Shown in pieces: positions 25,452-34,401 of a stretch of DNA of 64,000 bases; position 1 is the first letter of the stretch, and each line of letters opens with the position of its first letter. The stretch spans positions 186,001 to 250,000 of the forward strand of contig SHMX01000004.1 in assembly GCA_008080745.1 (NCBI GenBank), read 5' to 3'. Both the position numbers and the translations under genes were made by a program. The notes beneath the pieces were generated by a model. That model did not search any database. It was not told the origin of the DNA and worked only from the letters and a program-made list of their open reading frames with translations. Source of the DNA: Candidatus Thorarchaeota archaeon. Its GTDB lineage: Archaea > Asgardarchaeota > Thorarchaeia > Thorarchaeales > Thorarchaeaceae.

Positions 25452-25473
25452 GAGGCTCTCAGAAGAGAACCTC
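25452..25473 (-). terminator. Terminator after the helix-hairpin-helix protein gene
   Basis: GAGGCTCTC and GAGAACCTC pair with one mismatch around AGAA. On the minus strand the hairpin runs into a T-rich tract (ACTTTTTATTTTTT). It is 11 bases beyond the stop codon. Confidence 0.7.
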
Positions 25474-25483
25474 TTAGTGTTCA

Positions 25484-26137
25484 TTACTTGGCATGTTTCT
25501 TAGCTTCATCAATCCATTTCTCGACCATATCAAGAGTGAATGTGTATCCCTCGGGGACTTTAACATGACCCAGCTCAACAGCTCTCTGAATATCCTCAAG
25601 GAGTTCTTGTGCATTAGCTATTGCAAGTTCTCCGAGTCCAAGAATACCGCCTCCATAGACGATTGCTTCTGCATCCTCTTCTGAAACTGATTTCAACCAC
25701 GCAAATCTACTCATGGCAATCCATCGGGATGCTATATCCTCGCCTACACCACAAATCTTCGCAACTTTTTCTGCATCCGCTTTCAGAAGGTCGTGAACTG
25801 TTTTGATTCCAGCATTTCTGAGATCTTCACCATAAGCTTTTCCAATACCTTCAATGGTTTCAATCGGTAGTGTTTCTAATACTGCATCCGGTATCTCTAC
25901 CTCTGGAACATATTCCTCAACAGGTGTTACCTTCTTCTTTGCTACTGCACGTGATTCAACAACCTCTCCAGCAGTTGAATCTTTACTGCAGACAACTCCA
26001 ATCAATCCAGTTGCTGAGAACATTATAACTGTGAATAGACCTGTTAGATTTGTTCCTCCAGCAGCTAGAATAACGAGGGCAATAATGGAAAATACAACAG
26101 TACCTACTATCGCTCCTTTTTTCTCCACGCTATTCAT
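25484..26137 (-). CDS. Membrane-anchored helix-hairpin-helix protein
   Basis: The protein has about 217 residues from the ATG at 26137. Two hydrophobic segments lie near the N-terminus (about residues 9-28 and 33-50). A variable linker follows, then a helix-hairpin-helix region (TIEGIGKAYGEDLRNAGIKT, KICGVGEDIASRWI) of the DUF4332/RuvA-like type, and a final helical tail. Such HhH pairs bind DNA non-specifically or mediate protein contacts; tethering to the membrane is unusual. The frame stays open upstream to a TTG at 26302 that overlaps the MFS stop codon (TTGA), so an N-terminal extension of 55 residues by translational coupling cannot be ruled out. It is downstream of the MFS transporter. 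Confidence 0.7.
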   Translation of the reverse strand: MNSVEKKGAIVGTVVFSIIALVILAAGGTNLTGLFTVIMFSATGLIGVVCSKDSTAGEVVESRAVAKKKVTPVEEYVPEVEIPDAVLETLPIETIEGIGKAYGEDLRNAGIKTVHDLLKADAEKVAKICGVGEDIASRWIAMSRFAWLKSVSEEDAEAIVYGGGILGLGELAIANAQELLEDIQRAVELGHVKVPEGYTFTLDMVEKWIDEAKKHAK

Positions 26138-26298
26138 GACAATTAACATCCAAATACGTTTTACACGATATAACAACATTGAATCATTTTGAATCTTTTC
26201 TAGAGGTGCTATGTTTTTTCTTCCTTCCAGTTTGATTATTCTCATAGCATCTCTTCTATCCGCCTTTTCATGGGTGTAATTAATTCCGAGTTTTATTA

Positions 26299-27633
26299 TC
26301 AAGGAACCTCTACCGAATCTGTTAACTCTCTCTGTTGCCTTCGTTGCTCAACTATCCGTTTGTTTCTTCTTACAGCTAGATACATAGGAATTACACAAAC
26401 CGGATAGAGCATGAACGCGATTGGGAAGAAGAACCTCCCAAAATTAACTATTCCACCCATTATCCCTATGCTAAGAAGATACGAAGTGAGAAGCGTTCCT
26501 GTCTGCCTCGGAAACGTCCACATTACTCGGGTGAGAGCAAGAGACCTAGCTCGGCGTTCTGAAGATATCTCTCCCATGAAGAGCGAATTTGATGCTGGTC
26601 TTGCCATGTTGGCTACTGCCATTCGTATAACATAGAATCCCACCATGACTAGGAATATGGGTATGTATACCATGCCAATGGTTAGCAATGGCGTAAGCAG
26701 ATACAGAAGAAAAATCATCTTGATTTTACCAACACGCTCACTCTGTAATCCAACAAACAGTGTTCCTGATGCTAGTGTCAGATTGGCAACAGCAGGAACA
26801 GATCCCAGAATTATTGGGTCTGGATTAAAGGCAGCATAGATCCATGGAATTAGGAATGGCACTACCATACCGCTGCTGATTCCCATCATTGCCTGACTTG
26901 TACCAAAGAGTATCGCTGTAATTAAATCGTCCCTTGAATTTCCATTTAGTTCCTGAGAGTCATCAGGCTCTTCTTCAGCTTCCTCAACAATTGCAGGGGT
27001 AATGTCTGGGTTGTCATGAAGCCATCTTTCTGTAAAGAAACCAAAAATACCCGCTGCTAATCGAAAACTACCCATTATGTAGAATAAGATGGCATACCTG
27101 AATAATGGGTCAGCAGCAAGAGGAAATGCTACCGGATCGATGATAAATCCAGCTAGAAAAGGGCCTGTTGATGCTGCAAGAGTAGCGACTGCAATAGTGA
27201 TACCATATGATTTGGTTCGTTCGTTTCCCTTCTTGGTATGGTCAGCAATGAGTGAGTCGAGTGAGGTTCTTGTAAAACCCGAACCAACACCAGTTAGAGC
27301 GTAAACTATAATGATCATTAATGAATCTGTAACGAATGGAAGATAGAATAGACATGCTCCATTAACAATTCCCCCGAATAAAATTGCTGCACCCCGTCCT
27401 TTTCTATCACTTAGTGTTCCAGCAGGAAATAATGCAATTGCCTGAACATATCCAGCAGCAGCTACCATTACCCCATAGAATGCCTCATCTTGTCCTATAG
27501 CAAGTGCAAATAATGGGAGTGCTATAGAATTCAAGGCAAATCCGAATCTATTGAAAAGGCTGAGCAATGATAATCTAGCTATCTTCGATGTACGTTTTTT
27601 ATCATCTAATAATGAAGGGGTCCCGTCTTCCAT
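26299..27633 (-). CDS. Major facilitator superfamily transporter
   Basis: This 444-residue protein has twelve hydrophobic segments in two six-helix halves around a charged central loop rich in Glu (about residues 215-235). The MFS signature after helix 2 is visible as GTLSDRKGRG. A second weaker copy (GLQSERVGKI) follows helix 8. This pattern fits drug- or metabolite-type H+ antiporters; the substrate is unknown. Its stop overlaps the possible TTG start of the helix-hairpin-helix gene, suggesting a joint transcript. It is divergent from the AAA-type ATPase gene across a 181-bp gap. Confidence 0.9.
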   Translation of the reverse strand: MEDGTPSLLDDKKRTSKIARLSLLSLFNRFGFALNSIALPLFALAIGQDEAFYGVMVAAAGYVQAIALFPAGTLSDRKGRGAAILFGGIVNGACLFYLPFVTDSLMIIIVYALTGVGSGFTRTSLDSLIADHTKKGNERTKSYGITIAVATLAASTGPFLAGFIIDPVAFPLAADPLFRYAILFYIMGSFRLAAGIFGFFTERWLHDNPDITPAIVEEAEEEPDDSQELNGNSRDDLITAILFGTSQAMMGISSGMVVPFLIPWIYAAFNPDPIILGSVPAVANLTLASGTLFVGLQSERVGKIKMIFLLYLLTPLLTIGMVYIPIFLVMVGFYVIRMAVANMARPASNSLFMGEISSERRARSLALTRVMWTFPRQTGTLLTSYLLSIGIMGGIVNFGRFFFPIAFMLYPVCVIPMYLAVRRNKRIVEQRRQQRELTDSVEVP

Positions 27634-27814
27634 CGCAATCTCTCTTAGCCAGCTCTAAGATGGTGGTGCTAGTCAGAGATGGCTATCGTAATAATAAATC
27701 AATCCAAACCGGATTTTTGCAATGAGCAAAATAAAGCGCCTTTCGAACATATCTACTCAACATTCATAATGCATTATTCATCTACAAGACCATAATTCAA
27801 TGGGGCCAAGATAA

Positions 27815-29440
27815 ATGGTTAATGATGATATTATTTCAGATGACTTTGACGAAGGTATGTATCTAGATATACTTCGAGATGATCCGCCCTTGAAACGTTA
27901 TGTTTCTCGAGGTGACACACCTGATGATGTAGATATATCGGGACCTCATGAGGAGGCTGATGCGGCTATTTCTCGGGTTATACGATTTACAAAAAGCGAC
28001 GAGACACCTCGATTCCAACCTGTGTTGGGTAGCGCAGGAATGGGAAAGACGCATCTATTCTGGGTAACTAAGGATCGGGAAGAATACATGACACCGGGAC
28101 CCTTTCTTACCGTATATGTTCCATCCCCTCCTTCTCCCATCCGAGTTCCTCTGCATTTCTATGCATGTCTAGTTGATGAAGCGGGAGACAATATCTTCAA
28201 GACTACAGCTAGAATGCTTTTAGAGAAATTTGGAGAGATGAAGGGTGTTTTCCGTCAGCATTATGACTTTTCAGAAGTCATGAACAAAGCGGCTAGTGAT
28301 TACCCGGGTATCTCTGCAGATGTTGTCAAGGTTATTTTGAGATACGAGCTGGATGAGAAAAAGAAACCGTTAGCCCGAAGGTGGCTTCTCGCTGATGCAT
28401 TAAGTGATGAAGAGCTTGATGAACTCGACGTGCGAACCATACTAGAAGAAGATGACATTGTAACAGCCGCCTTCAAATTACTTGCTGAGGGTTCAGAGAG
28501 ACCTCTAGTACTTTTTGTGGATGAGATGGAAGGTCCCTTTAACACTCACGGTGAAGAGGGAGAGCGACAATTTCTAGAAGTTATCAAACGTCTCTATAAT
28601 GAATGTCAGAATGTAGTCATAATTGCATCTTGCCTGAGTGAGATTTGGGACAGAATCTACCATATCGCAGATGCTCCAATGCGTTCACGAATGGAAACTC
28701 CTGTTACACTACGACATTTCTCCCGAGATGATGTGGAAGAATTTGTGAGAGAAACCATGATTCGCTACTGGGAGGAACAGAATATCGATACACCTACCAA
28801 TGATATCTTTCCTATGAAGCCCGAGGATATCGATGCTGCTTTCGAAGCATCAAATGGTGTACCAAGAGAAGCAATACGTCAAGTCATTACTAGACTTGAT
28901 ACCATTCTATTTGGAACCAGAGCTGAACCTGATCTACCCCCACAGGACGACTATGTGGTGAAGCTAACCGCTAATGTTGTGGTGGGAGCTATCATAAAAG
29001 GACTCACTCTTGCAGCCGATTCTAAAGGTATTGAGGTAAGTCTTCATGTTGCTAGTGGAAACGTTGGGAAGCAAGCAACTGCAATAGTTCTTGTAAAGCA
29101 TGACAGCGTTGAACACTTCATTGGCATAGATGTACCAAATGTAAAAGACTGGAACCGTAGTGGTGGAGTTGGAGCTTATTACTCCGCAAAAAGACTGAAC
29201 GATCTCATAGAGAGTGGTGATTGTGAGAAAGCAATCATGGCTGTACCCGAAGAAACCTCTGGAGCTAAGTTTGAGTCACTTAGCGAAGAATTGGGTGAAG
29301 ATTTGTTTACTTTACTTCTAGATGAAGAATCAGCCATGGCCCTTGTAAAGATAACAAATTCCGACCAGCTTACCCCTAACCTATCGGAGTTCTTCAACCA
29401 CATCTTAACTAATCTATTTGAGATATCAGAAGAAAACTGA
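27815..29440 (+). CDS. AAA-type P-loop ATPase with uncharacterised C-terminal domain
   Basis: This 541-residue protein has a Walker A motif GSAGMGKTH (about residues 72-80), a Walker B-type strand LVLFVDEMEG (about 235), and a sensor-like VVIIASC (about 267). A helical lid ends in VPREAIRQVITRLD, reminiscent of Orc/Cdc6-type or STAND ATPases. The last about 150 residues are an alpha/beta domain (GIEVSLHVASGNVGKQATAIVLV, shown here as its strand pair; EHFIGIDVP) that I do not recognise; a nuclease-like or sensor fold is possible. Large ATPases with this active-site style occur in defence systems such as BREX, but no companion genes are present. It is followed by a very strong terminator, so it is a single-gene unit. 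Confidence 0.72.
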   Translation: MVNDDIISDDFDEGMYLDILRDDPPLKRYVSRGDTPDDVDISGPHEEADAAISRVIRFTKSDETPRFQPVLGSAGMGKTHLFWVTKDREEYMTPGPFLTVYVPSPPSPIRVPLHFYACLVDEAGDNIFKTTARMLLEKFGEMKGVFRQHYDFSEVMNKAASDYPGISADVVKVILRYELDEKKKPLARRWLLADALSDEELDELDVRTILEEDDIVTAAFKLLAEGSERPLVLFVDEMEGPFNTHGEEGERQFLEVIKRLYNECQNVVIIASCLSEIWDRIYHIADAPMRSRMETPVTLRHFSRDDVEEFVRETMIRYWEEQNIDTPTNDIFPMKPEDIDAAFEASNGVPREAIRQVITRLDTILFGTRAEPDLPPQDDYVVKLTANVVVGAIIKGLTLAADSKGIEVSLHVASGNVGKQATAIVLVKHDSVEHFIGIDVPNVKDWNRSGGVGAYYSAKRLNDLIESGDCEKAIMAVPEETSGAKFESLSEELGEDLFTLLLDEESAMALVKITNSDQLTPNLSEFFNHILTNLFEISEEN

Positions 29441-29444
29441 TTGT

Positions 29445-29465
29445 CAACCGGGTATGACCCGGTTG
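29445..29465. terminator. Bidirectional terminator between convergent genes
   Basis: CAACCGGGT and ACCCGGTTG form a perfect 9-bp stem around ATG, five bases after the ATPase stop and followed by TATCATTTTT. The convergent membrane-anchored gene ends nine bases beyond, so the hairpin can serve both. Confidence 0.8.
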
Positions 29466-29473
29466 TATCATTT

Positions 29474-30553
29474 TTAGTAGTATCTACGTCTTAGATAGAA
29501 TACAGTAAATAGACCACCTACTCCAACTGCTGTTACACCTAATCCTATCATAATCACATCTCGATTCAGTCTGTTAAATTCTAACCACGGGTCTTCAAAG
29601 GATAGTCTAATTGAGATTTGATCATCGGGATTCTCTGCAAAAAGATCAATATCATAATCTAGAATTCCAGAACCCATTGTGTCAAAAACTATATAGAGAT
29701 CTGGTATATCTGTTAGCGATTCTCTATCTATCCAGAACGAATATCGGTGGTCTTTTTCGCAGGTGAAAGTTGTATAGACCGAGTCATTCGAAATAGTGTA
29801 TAGATAGGTCGCCTTATCGGTATCGCCATAATCCTCAAAGTCAATGATGTATCCAGTGACATATGGATAATCAATGTAATATGGGATACCTAGCAAACCT
29901 ATTAGAAGTTCACAGGTTTCTCCTTTATTGTATATGAAAAAGTAAGTCTCTTCCTCTTCTAGCATCCCAGTCCAATAGATTACGACTCTCGTACTACTAC
30001 CAGACTGTCTAAAGATGTATGGGTTTGCTTCGCCAAAATAAGTGACTGATACTGTGTTACTCTTTTCCAATTCTATATCTGTATCATACATATCGGTATA
30101 TTGGAAATCAATATCCACTGGGGAATGAATTGATAGATTGTATACTGCATCATCAACAGAATCCATATTGGTGATTGCAATTGTATAGATTGATTCTCCT
30201 TCAGCATTGAATTGGCACCTACATGTGTAATTCTCAAAATTATGACAAGCTTCTATTGCATCTTCTGAGTATTCCCAGTTATCAAATTCATAGATGGCTA
30301 TCTCTAATTGGGGCCAACCTGTAGAACCAACAAACTCAAGAACTGTAGCATTAACTGTAATTGGATAATCATTTGTTCCTCTTACCCAGAGCACAAAAAA
30401 TTGAGTTGTGTCTGCTTGAATTCCTTCCATGTCATAATCTATGATGTTAATTCCCGAGGCCTCTGCAAACATTGGAAGTCCGGAAATAAAACCACAACTG
30501 ATTAGAATGGAGAAAATAATACTCATCATTCTTCGGAGCTTGGGCTTTCTCAT
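29474..30553 (-). CDS. Secreted, C-terminally anchored ectodomain protein
   Basis: This 359-residue protein starts with basic residues and a hydrophobic signal (MSIIFSILISCGFISGLP) ending at AEASG. It has a beta-rich ectodomain of about 290 residues with several N-glycosylation sequons and three close cysteines (CHNF, CRC). It ends in one membrane span (about residues 330-350) followed by RRRYY on the inside. No catalytic motif is visible. It follows the signal peptidase gene by 27 bp in the same direction, so it is likely co-transcribed and itself a substrate. The family is unknown. Confidence 0.75.
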   Translation of the reverse strand: MRKPKLRRMMSIIFSILISCGFISGLPMFAEASGINIIDYDMEGIQADTTQFFVLWVRGTNDYPITVNATVLEFVGSTGWPQLEIAIYEFDNWEYSEDAIEACHNFENYTCRCQFNAEGESIYTIAITNMDSVDDAVYNLSIHSPVDIDFQYTDMYDTDIELEKSNTVSVTYFGEANPYIFRQSGSSTRVVIYWTGMLEEEETYFFIYNKGETCELLIGLLGIPYYIDYPYVTGYIIDFEDYGDTDKATYLYTISNDSVYTTFTCEKDHRYSFWIDRESLTDIPDLYIVFDTMGSGILDYDIDLFAENPDDQISIRLSFEDPWLEFNRLNRDVIMIGLGVTAVGVGGLFTVFYLRRRYY

Positions 30554-30580
30554 GAATGAAATATTGGATTTCTTCTCCTT

Positions 30581-31180
30581 TTAGGCATTCACTGTATCAT
30601 TTGTGGCTTCTTCTAAACCATCAGAGTTTGTTTCATCCGTATCTTCCTTCTTCAGATAATCGTATATCTCTGGCCCAAAGAGTATAAGAATGAATAGAAT
30701 GATGACTGGAATATATCCTCCCCCTCGCATCCAGATACTGACATTGCCAACTGCTGGTACTGTGAACACAACTACTCCAAGTATTTCATCTATTGTTCTG
30801 TATTCTGGATCTATAAATGCGTTAGCATCTCCTTTTGTGAAGAAATGTTTTGTTCCATCTGGTTGTTCTTGAATCTCAATTACCCGGTGGACAATTGGTG
30901 AAGCCTGATACCAGTCGTCTACATAAACTATTATATCTCCCACTTGGATATTATCTTCACTCCGTGCTTGGATTGCTAGAAGATCCCCACGATACAATGT
31001 TGGCTCCATCGATCCGCTAGTGACCACCACCAGAGGGCTTGTTGTACCCATTGCAAGCATGAATATGCCGTATCCTCCGAATGTTCCACCAATTACAATC
31101 GCTAGGAGAAATAGGGTCTTTGCGGTTTCGGAGCGTGTATCCCATCTAAGGGCAGCTTTGATTCGTTGCATCCTGTCCAC
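30581..31180 (-). CDS. Signal peptidase I, SEC11-type
   Basis: This 199-residue membrane protease removes signal peptides from exported proteins. After an N-terminal helix (about residues 21-43) come the catalytic Ser in SGSMEPTL, a His in PIVHRVIE where bacterial enzymes would have Lys, and Asp residues in TKGDANAFID. This is the Ser-His-Asp arrangement of archaeal and ER-type enzymes. A second hydrophobic segment near residue 160 anchors the C-terminus, and the last 20 residues are acidic. Given the many secreted proteins at 39-61 kb, it may serve them. It is the first gene of a pair with the ectodomain protein. Confidence 0.93.
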   Translation of the reverse strand: MDRMQRIKAALRWDTRSETAKTLFLLAIVIGGTFGGYGIFMLAMGTTSPLVVVTSGSMEPTLYRGDLLAIQARSEDNIQVGDIIVYVDDWYQASPIVHRVIEIQEQPDGTKHFFTKGDANAFIDPEYRTIDEILGVVVFTVPAVGNVSIWMRGGGYIPVIILFILILFGPEIYDYLKKEDTDETNSDGLEEATNDTVNA

Positions 31181-31292
31181 AACGACGGGTTTCTGCTTCC
31201 GTCTATTAAACCCTACGAAGAAAACACCATGGCCTCATACATAACCTATAACTATTGATTAGAGATTGGTCAAGTACCTTGAGGATGTAATA

Positions 31293-32429
31293 ATGAGTAG
31301 CATTTGGAATAAGGTCTGGAAGAATACACCTAAAATTGATTGCAATCTCTGTGGAATGATGACATGTGCGAATTTTGCTAGGTGTGTAGTTGAGGGAGAG
31401 TTATCAGTGTCCGCTTGTCCCGTTCTCTCTACTCCAAAGTTTGACTCAGAATTACAAGAAATAACGAAGGTTACAACCTCTAGTCGTGCTCCCCCTCAAA
31501 GAACAGCATCTACGATTCCTGAAGGTGGTATACTTCTTACACGTCCTTGCCGTGACACAAATGAACGAGTAATGGCCGAATTAAGAGTGGCTAATGGATT
31601 AGAACCTGGAGAACGAATTCGTTTTTCGGTCTTTGATTCAGGTCTGCTATGTGAACTTGTGGATTTCGTTAAAGAAAGATTCGAAGCTCTGAAATGTAGT
31701 AAGGACTTGGGATATGGTAGAGCAGATACAGGTGACATGAGCATTACGATTCTTCACGATGGTAGAATCAATATGCGTCGTGTGTTGGATAAGGAAGCAG
31801 TGATAGAATTATTCAATGTACTTGAGAGAGCTATCTCTGGAGCTTTGATATGTAATTGCTGTGGAGCAGACATTCTCTCTGTATTAACAGGATTAATCGA
31901 ACCCGGAAAGGCCCTTACACATACCGTTCTTGATGCTGGTACTAACTTTTCGTTTGATATTGATGAGATACCATCATTTACTCTAGACAATATCCGAGAA
32001 TTATCTGGACATCATGCAGAAACACTCATAGAAAGAGTCACATCTGCTTATTCTCTCTTGGATTTAGCTGTAAATGATTTCCAAAAAGAATCAGATATTG
32101 ACCAACACCTTCCCACTGTTATTCAGCTACAGTCTTCTATAGTATCTGATATGGTTAAACCTGAGAACTATGGCAATGAATTGGGGTTTCTGATTTGTCT
32201 AAGCTGTTTGAAGTTAATTGAAAATGCTCTCTTGGGTCTGCAATTAGTGCAGAATGAACTTGAAGATGATTCTTTATCAGGTCCAATTCAATCTTTACTT
32301 GACCAAGCGAATATAGGAGAGCTACTTGGCGATATTCCAGAAGATCTGGAACTACTATGGATCTATGCACAACTTAACCGATTGAAAATCGTTCGTTCAC
32401 TAATGAACCCATTTTTTAGTGGCGCTTGA
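31293..32429 (+). CDS. 4Fe-4S domain protein with unknown body
   Basis: The N-terminus has a cysteine set (DCNLCGMMTCANFA then SACP: C-x2-C-x4-C plus a later CP) matching the 4Fe-4S motif of the corrinoid iron-sulfur/CODH-ACS gamma-type domain. The other about 320 residues are a mixed domain ending in a helical part that I cannot name. It includes a further LICNCCGAD. It should bind one iron-sulfur cluster and may transfer electrons or sense redox. The ATG at 31293 has GAGG eight bases upstream; a GTG-like extension to 31266 is unlikely. It ends by overlapping the convergent next gene by 30 bases. Confidence 0.72.
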   Translation: MSSIWNKVWKNTPKIDCNLCGMMTCANFARCVVEGELSVSACPVLSTPKFDSELQEITKVTTSSRAPPQRTASTIPEGGILLTRPCRDTNERVMAELRVANGLEPGERIRFSVFDSGLLCELVDFVKERFEALKCSKDLGYGRADTGDMSITILHDGRINMRRVLDKEAVIELFNVLERAISGALICNCCGADILSVLTGLIEPGKALTHTVLDAGTNFSFDIDEIPSFTLDNIRELSGHHAETLIERVTSAYSLLDLAVNDFQKESDIDQHLPTVIQLQSSIVSDMVKPENYGNELGFLICLSCLKLIENALLGLQLVQNELEDDSLSGPIQSLLDQANIGELLGDIPEDLELLWIYAQLNRLKIVRSLMNPFFSGA

Positions 32430-32888
32430 GATCAGGCCTAGAATCCTATCAGCATCAGCTCTTTTGTCAGGCTTCCATTCCGTTACATCTTCTGTCTTAA
32501 TGCCTGCATCTTTCTCAAAGAATTCCTTAATTCTCTTTAACCTCTTGGCCTCGGCTTCACCAGCTCGCATAGCGTCTTTAGTAGTAGGGAATCCGCTAGG
32601 TGGAATCTCTGATGTACTTATTACGTACCAGAGGTTCTCCCAGATTTTTATAGCAACAATCTCAGCTGGAAATAGGTCAATATCCTCTCGAAAAATCAGT
32701 GTATCTCCTGTTTCAATAGTTCCAATTACACTACTTCTCTGCCCGTCTCTTTTCTCCACTATCTCATCATACTCGAATAAGACCAACTCAGCCGCTTTCC
32801 TAAGATGTTCTAGTTCTGCCCTTACAATAATTCCATCTTCAGTAATTGTAGGAGAAGTTTCCGATTTATCTACCATAGAAATCAACAT
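32400..32888 (-). CDS. Hypothetical acidic protein
   Basis: This 162-residue soluble protein is not recognised. The first half looks beta-rich (GDTLIFREDIDLFPAEIVA; NLWYVIST) and the second is a charged helix (AMRAGEAEAKRLKRIKEFFE). An ATG at 32876, four codons in, is an equally good start. It is convergent with, and overlaps by 30 bp, the 4Fe-4S gene. An open frame on the opposite strand at 32419-32904 is its mirror image and is less protein-like. Confidence 0.65.
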   Translation of the reverse strand: MLISMVDKSETSPTITEDGIIVRAELEHLRKAAELVLFEYDEIVEKRDGQRSSVIGTIETGDTLIFREDIDLFPAEIVAIKIWENLWYVISTSEIPPSGFPTTKDAMRAGEAEAKRLKRIKEFFEKDAGIKTEDVTEWKPDKRADADRILGLISSATKKWVH

Positions 32889-32974
32889 ATTTTTGGATAA
32901 TTAACCTGCCTTAACCTTTACTCTACCGGAGTAATCCATAAGGAATTAACAATATTTATGTTGTACCTGACTGC

Positions 32975-32982
32975 TTAAATAA
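32975..32982 (+). promoter_or_regulatory. TATA box for the MBL-rhodanese gene
   Basis: TTAAATAA lies about 35 bases before the ATG at 33017 and predicts a transcription start a few bases upstream of it, giving a leaderless or very short-leader mRNA. No ribosome binding site is seen, which fits. Confidence 0.5.
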
Positions 32983-33016
32983 CTCCTCAACGTTCTATTA
33001 TATTCGTGTATCTGGT

Positions 33017-34387
33017 ATGAAGATTTCAACGATAAAGCAAGATGGACTCGCACATCTTTCCTATTTTATTAGTAGCGATGATGAAGCAATTGTTATTGAC
33101 CCTCGCCGTGATGCTCAGATCTATGTAGATATGGCGAATGAGCAGCAGGTCGAAATCAAATATATATTTGAAACCCATCGAAATGAGGATTATGTTATTG
33201 GTTCTTTGGAATTACAAAATCGCTATCCATCATTAGAAATCGCACACTCAAAAGAGACCGATTTCAAATATGGTGAAATAAAACTTGGCGATGAAGACGA
33301 GTTCAAAGTTGGTTCGATAAAAGTAGTTGCATTACATACTCCAGGACATACCAATGATAGTATGTGTTACTTGTTAATTGATAGCTCAGTAAGTGACGAT
33401 CCCATTGTTATTTTTACAGGTGATACACTATTTTCAAATGAAGTTGGTAGAACAGATCTTGTGGATATAAAGCTCCATGAAGAACAGTCTGAGAAACTAT
33501 ACCACAGTCTAACCGAAAAGATACTGAAACTACCTGATGGTGTTATTGTCTATCCTGCACATGGTGCAGGTTCCGTCTGTGGCGGCGATATAGCAGACCG
33601 CGACTTCACCACTATTGGTTATGAAAAAGTAAACAATATCTGGTTGGACATGGACAAGTCTGAATTCATAGAGGCTAAAATAAATCAGGGACTTATTCTA
33701 TCTCCTTATTTCAAGAGATGTGAACGTCTTAATACTGTAGGTCCCGAGTTGATTTCAAACCTGCCACGCATTGAAACTTTCACCACGGATCGATTTGAGG
33801 AGTTTCTTGAGGGAGAAGAAAATACTGTGATCGACACGCATAGCATCGAGGATTTCATGAGGGGCCATATTCCGGGTACTGTTAGCTTATCCATGGAGGG
33901 TATTGGATTACTTGCTGGATGGGCACTTCAGGAAAAACATAACTTTGTATTTGTACTTGATGATTTAGAGAATCTAGACGAGGCTAGAGCCTCACTACTT
34001 AGAGTTGGTCTAGATAATTTGGTTGGATATCTTCAGATGGGTGTGGAAGGCTGGAAGCGATCAGGGCGCGATATTGAATCCATGAAGAACTATGGATTGA
34101 AAGAGCTCAAGGAACTCGTAGAGTCGGATGATATTCAGATAGTCGATGTTAGACAACCTCATGAGTTCGAGAGTGGACATATTGAGGGTTCTTTCAATGC
34201 TCCTCTAACCCATATTCGTGAGAAAGCATCGGAAATTGACAAAAGCAGTCCTAAAGCCTCAGTTTGCGGGGTTGGACTACGGAGTACTACAGCGGCGAGT
34301 ATTCTAAAGAAAAATGGATTCAAAGACATCGGTGTACCTTTAGATGGCCTTAAAGGTTGGATGAAGAAAGGATACCCTGTAAAGTAA
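33017..34387 (+). CDS. Metallo-beta-lactamase / double-rhodanese fusion (persulfide dioxygenase-like)
   Basis: This 456-residue protein starts with a metallo-beta-lactamase domain related to ETHE1-type persulfide dioxygenases and ends with two rhodanese domains. The usual HxHxDH motif reads HRNEDY (about residues 55-60). HTPGH and TGDTLF follow. In ETHE1 the single iron uses the first His of the motif, a His like that in HTPGH, and the later Asp, and those three positions are kept here. The first rhodanese copy (about 255-345) lacks a catalytic Cys; the second (about 360-456) has it in CGVGLRST. A role in glutathione- or other persulfide oxidation and sulfur transfer is inferred. The gamma-glutamyltransferase gene follows. 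Confidence 0.87.
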   Translation: MKISTIKQDGLAHLSYFISSDDEAIVIDPRRDAQIYVDMANEQQVEIKYIFETHRNEDYVIGSLELQNRYPSLEIAHSKETDFKYGEIKLGDEDEFKVGSIKVVALHTPGHTNDSMCYLLIDSSVSDDPIVIFTGDTLFSNEVGRTDLVDIKLHEEQSEKLYHSLTEKILKLPDGVIVYPAHGAGSVCGGDIADRDFTTIGYEKVNNIWLDMDKSEFIEAKINQGLILSPYFKRCERLNTVGPELISNLPRIETFTTDRFEEFLEGEENTVIDTHSIEDFMRGHIPGTVSLSMEGIGLLAGWALQEKHNFVFVLDDLENLDEARASLLRVGLDNLVGYLQMGVEGWKRSGRDIESMKNYGLKELKELVESDDIQIVDVRQPHEFESGHIEGSFNAPLTHIREKASEIDKSSPKASVCGVGLRSTTAASILKKNGFKDIGVPLDGLKGWMKKGYPVK

Positions 34388-34401
34388 TTCGAGGTAGGAA
34401 G

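Noticed and set aside
32419-32904. 161-codon plus-strand open frame
   Set aside because: Mirror of the minus-strand gene at 32400-32888, whose product is charged and protein-like. The plus product is Ser/Leu-rich and low in charge.
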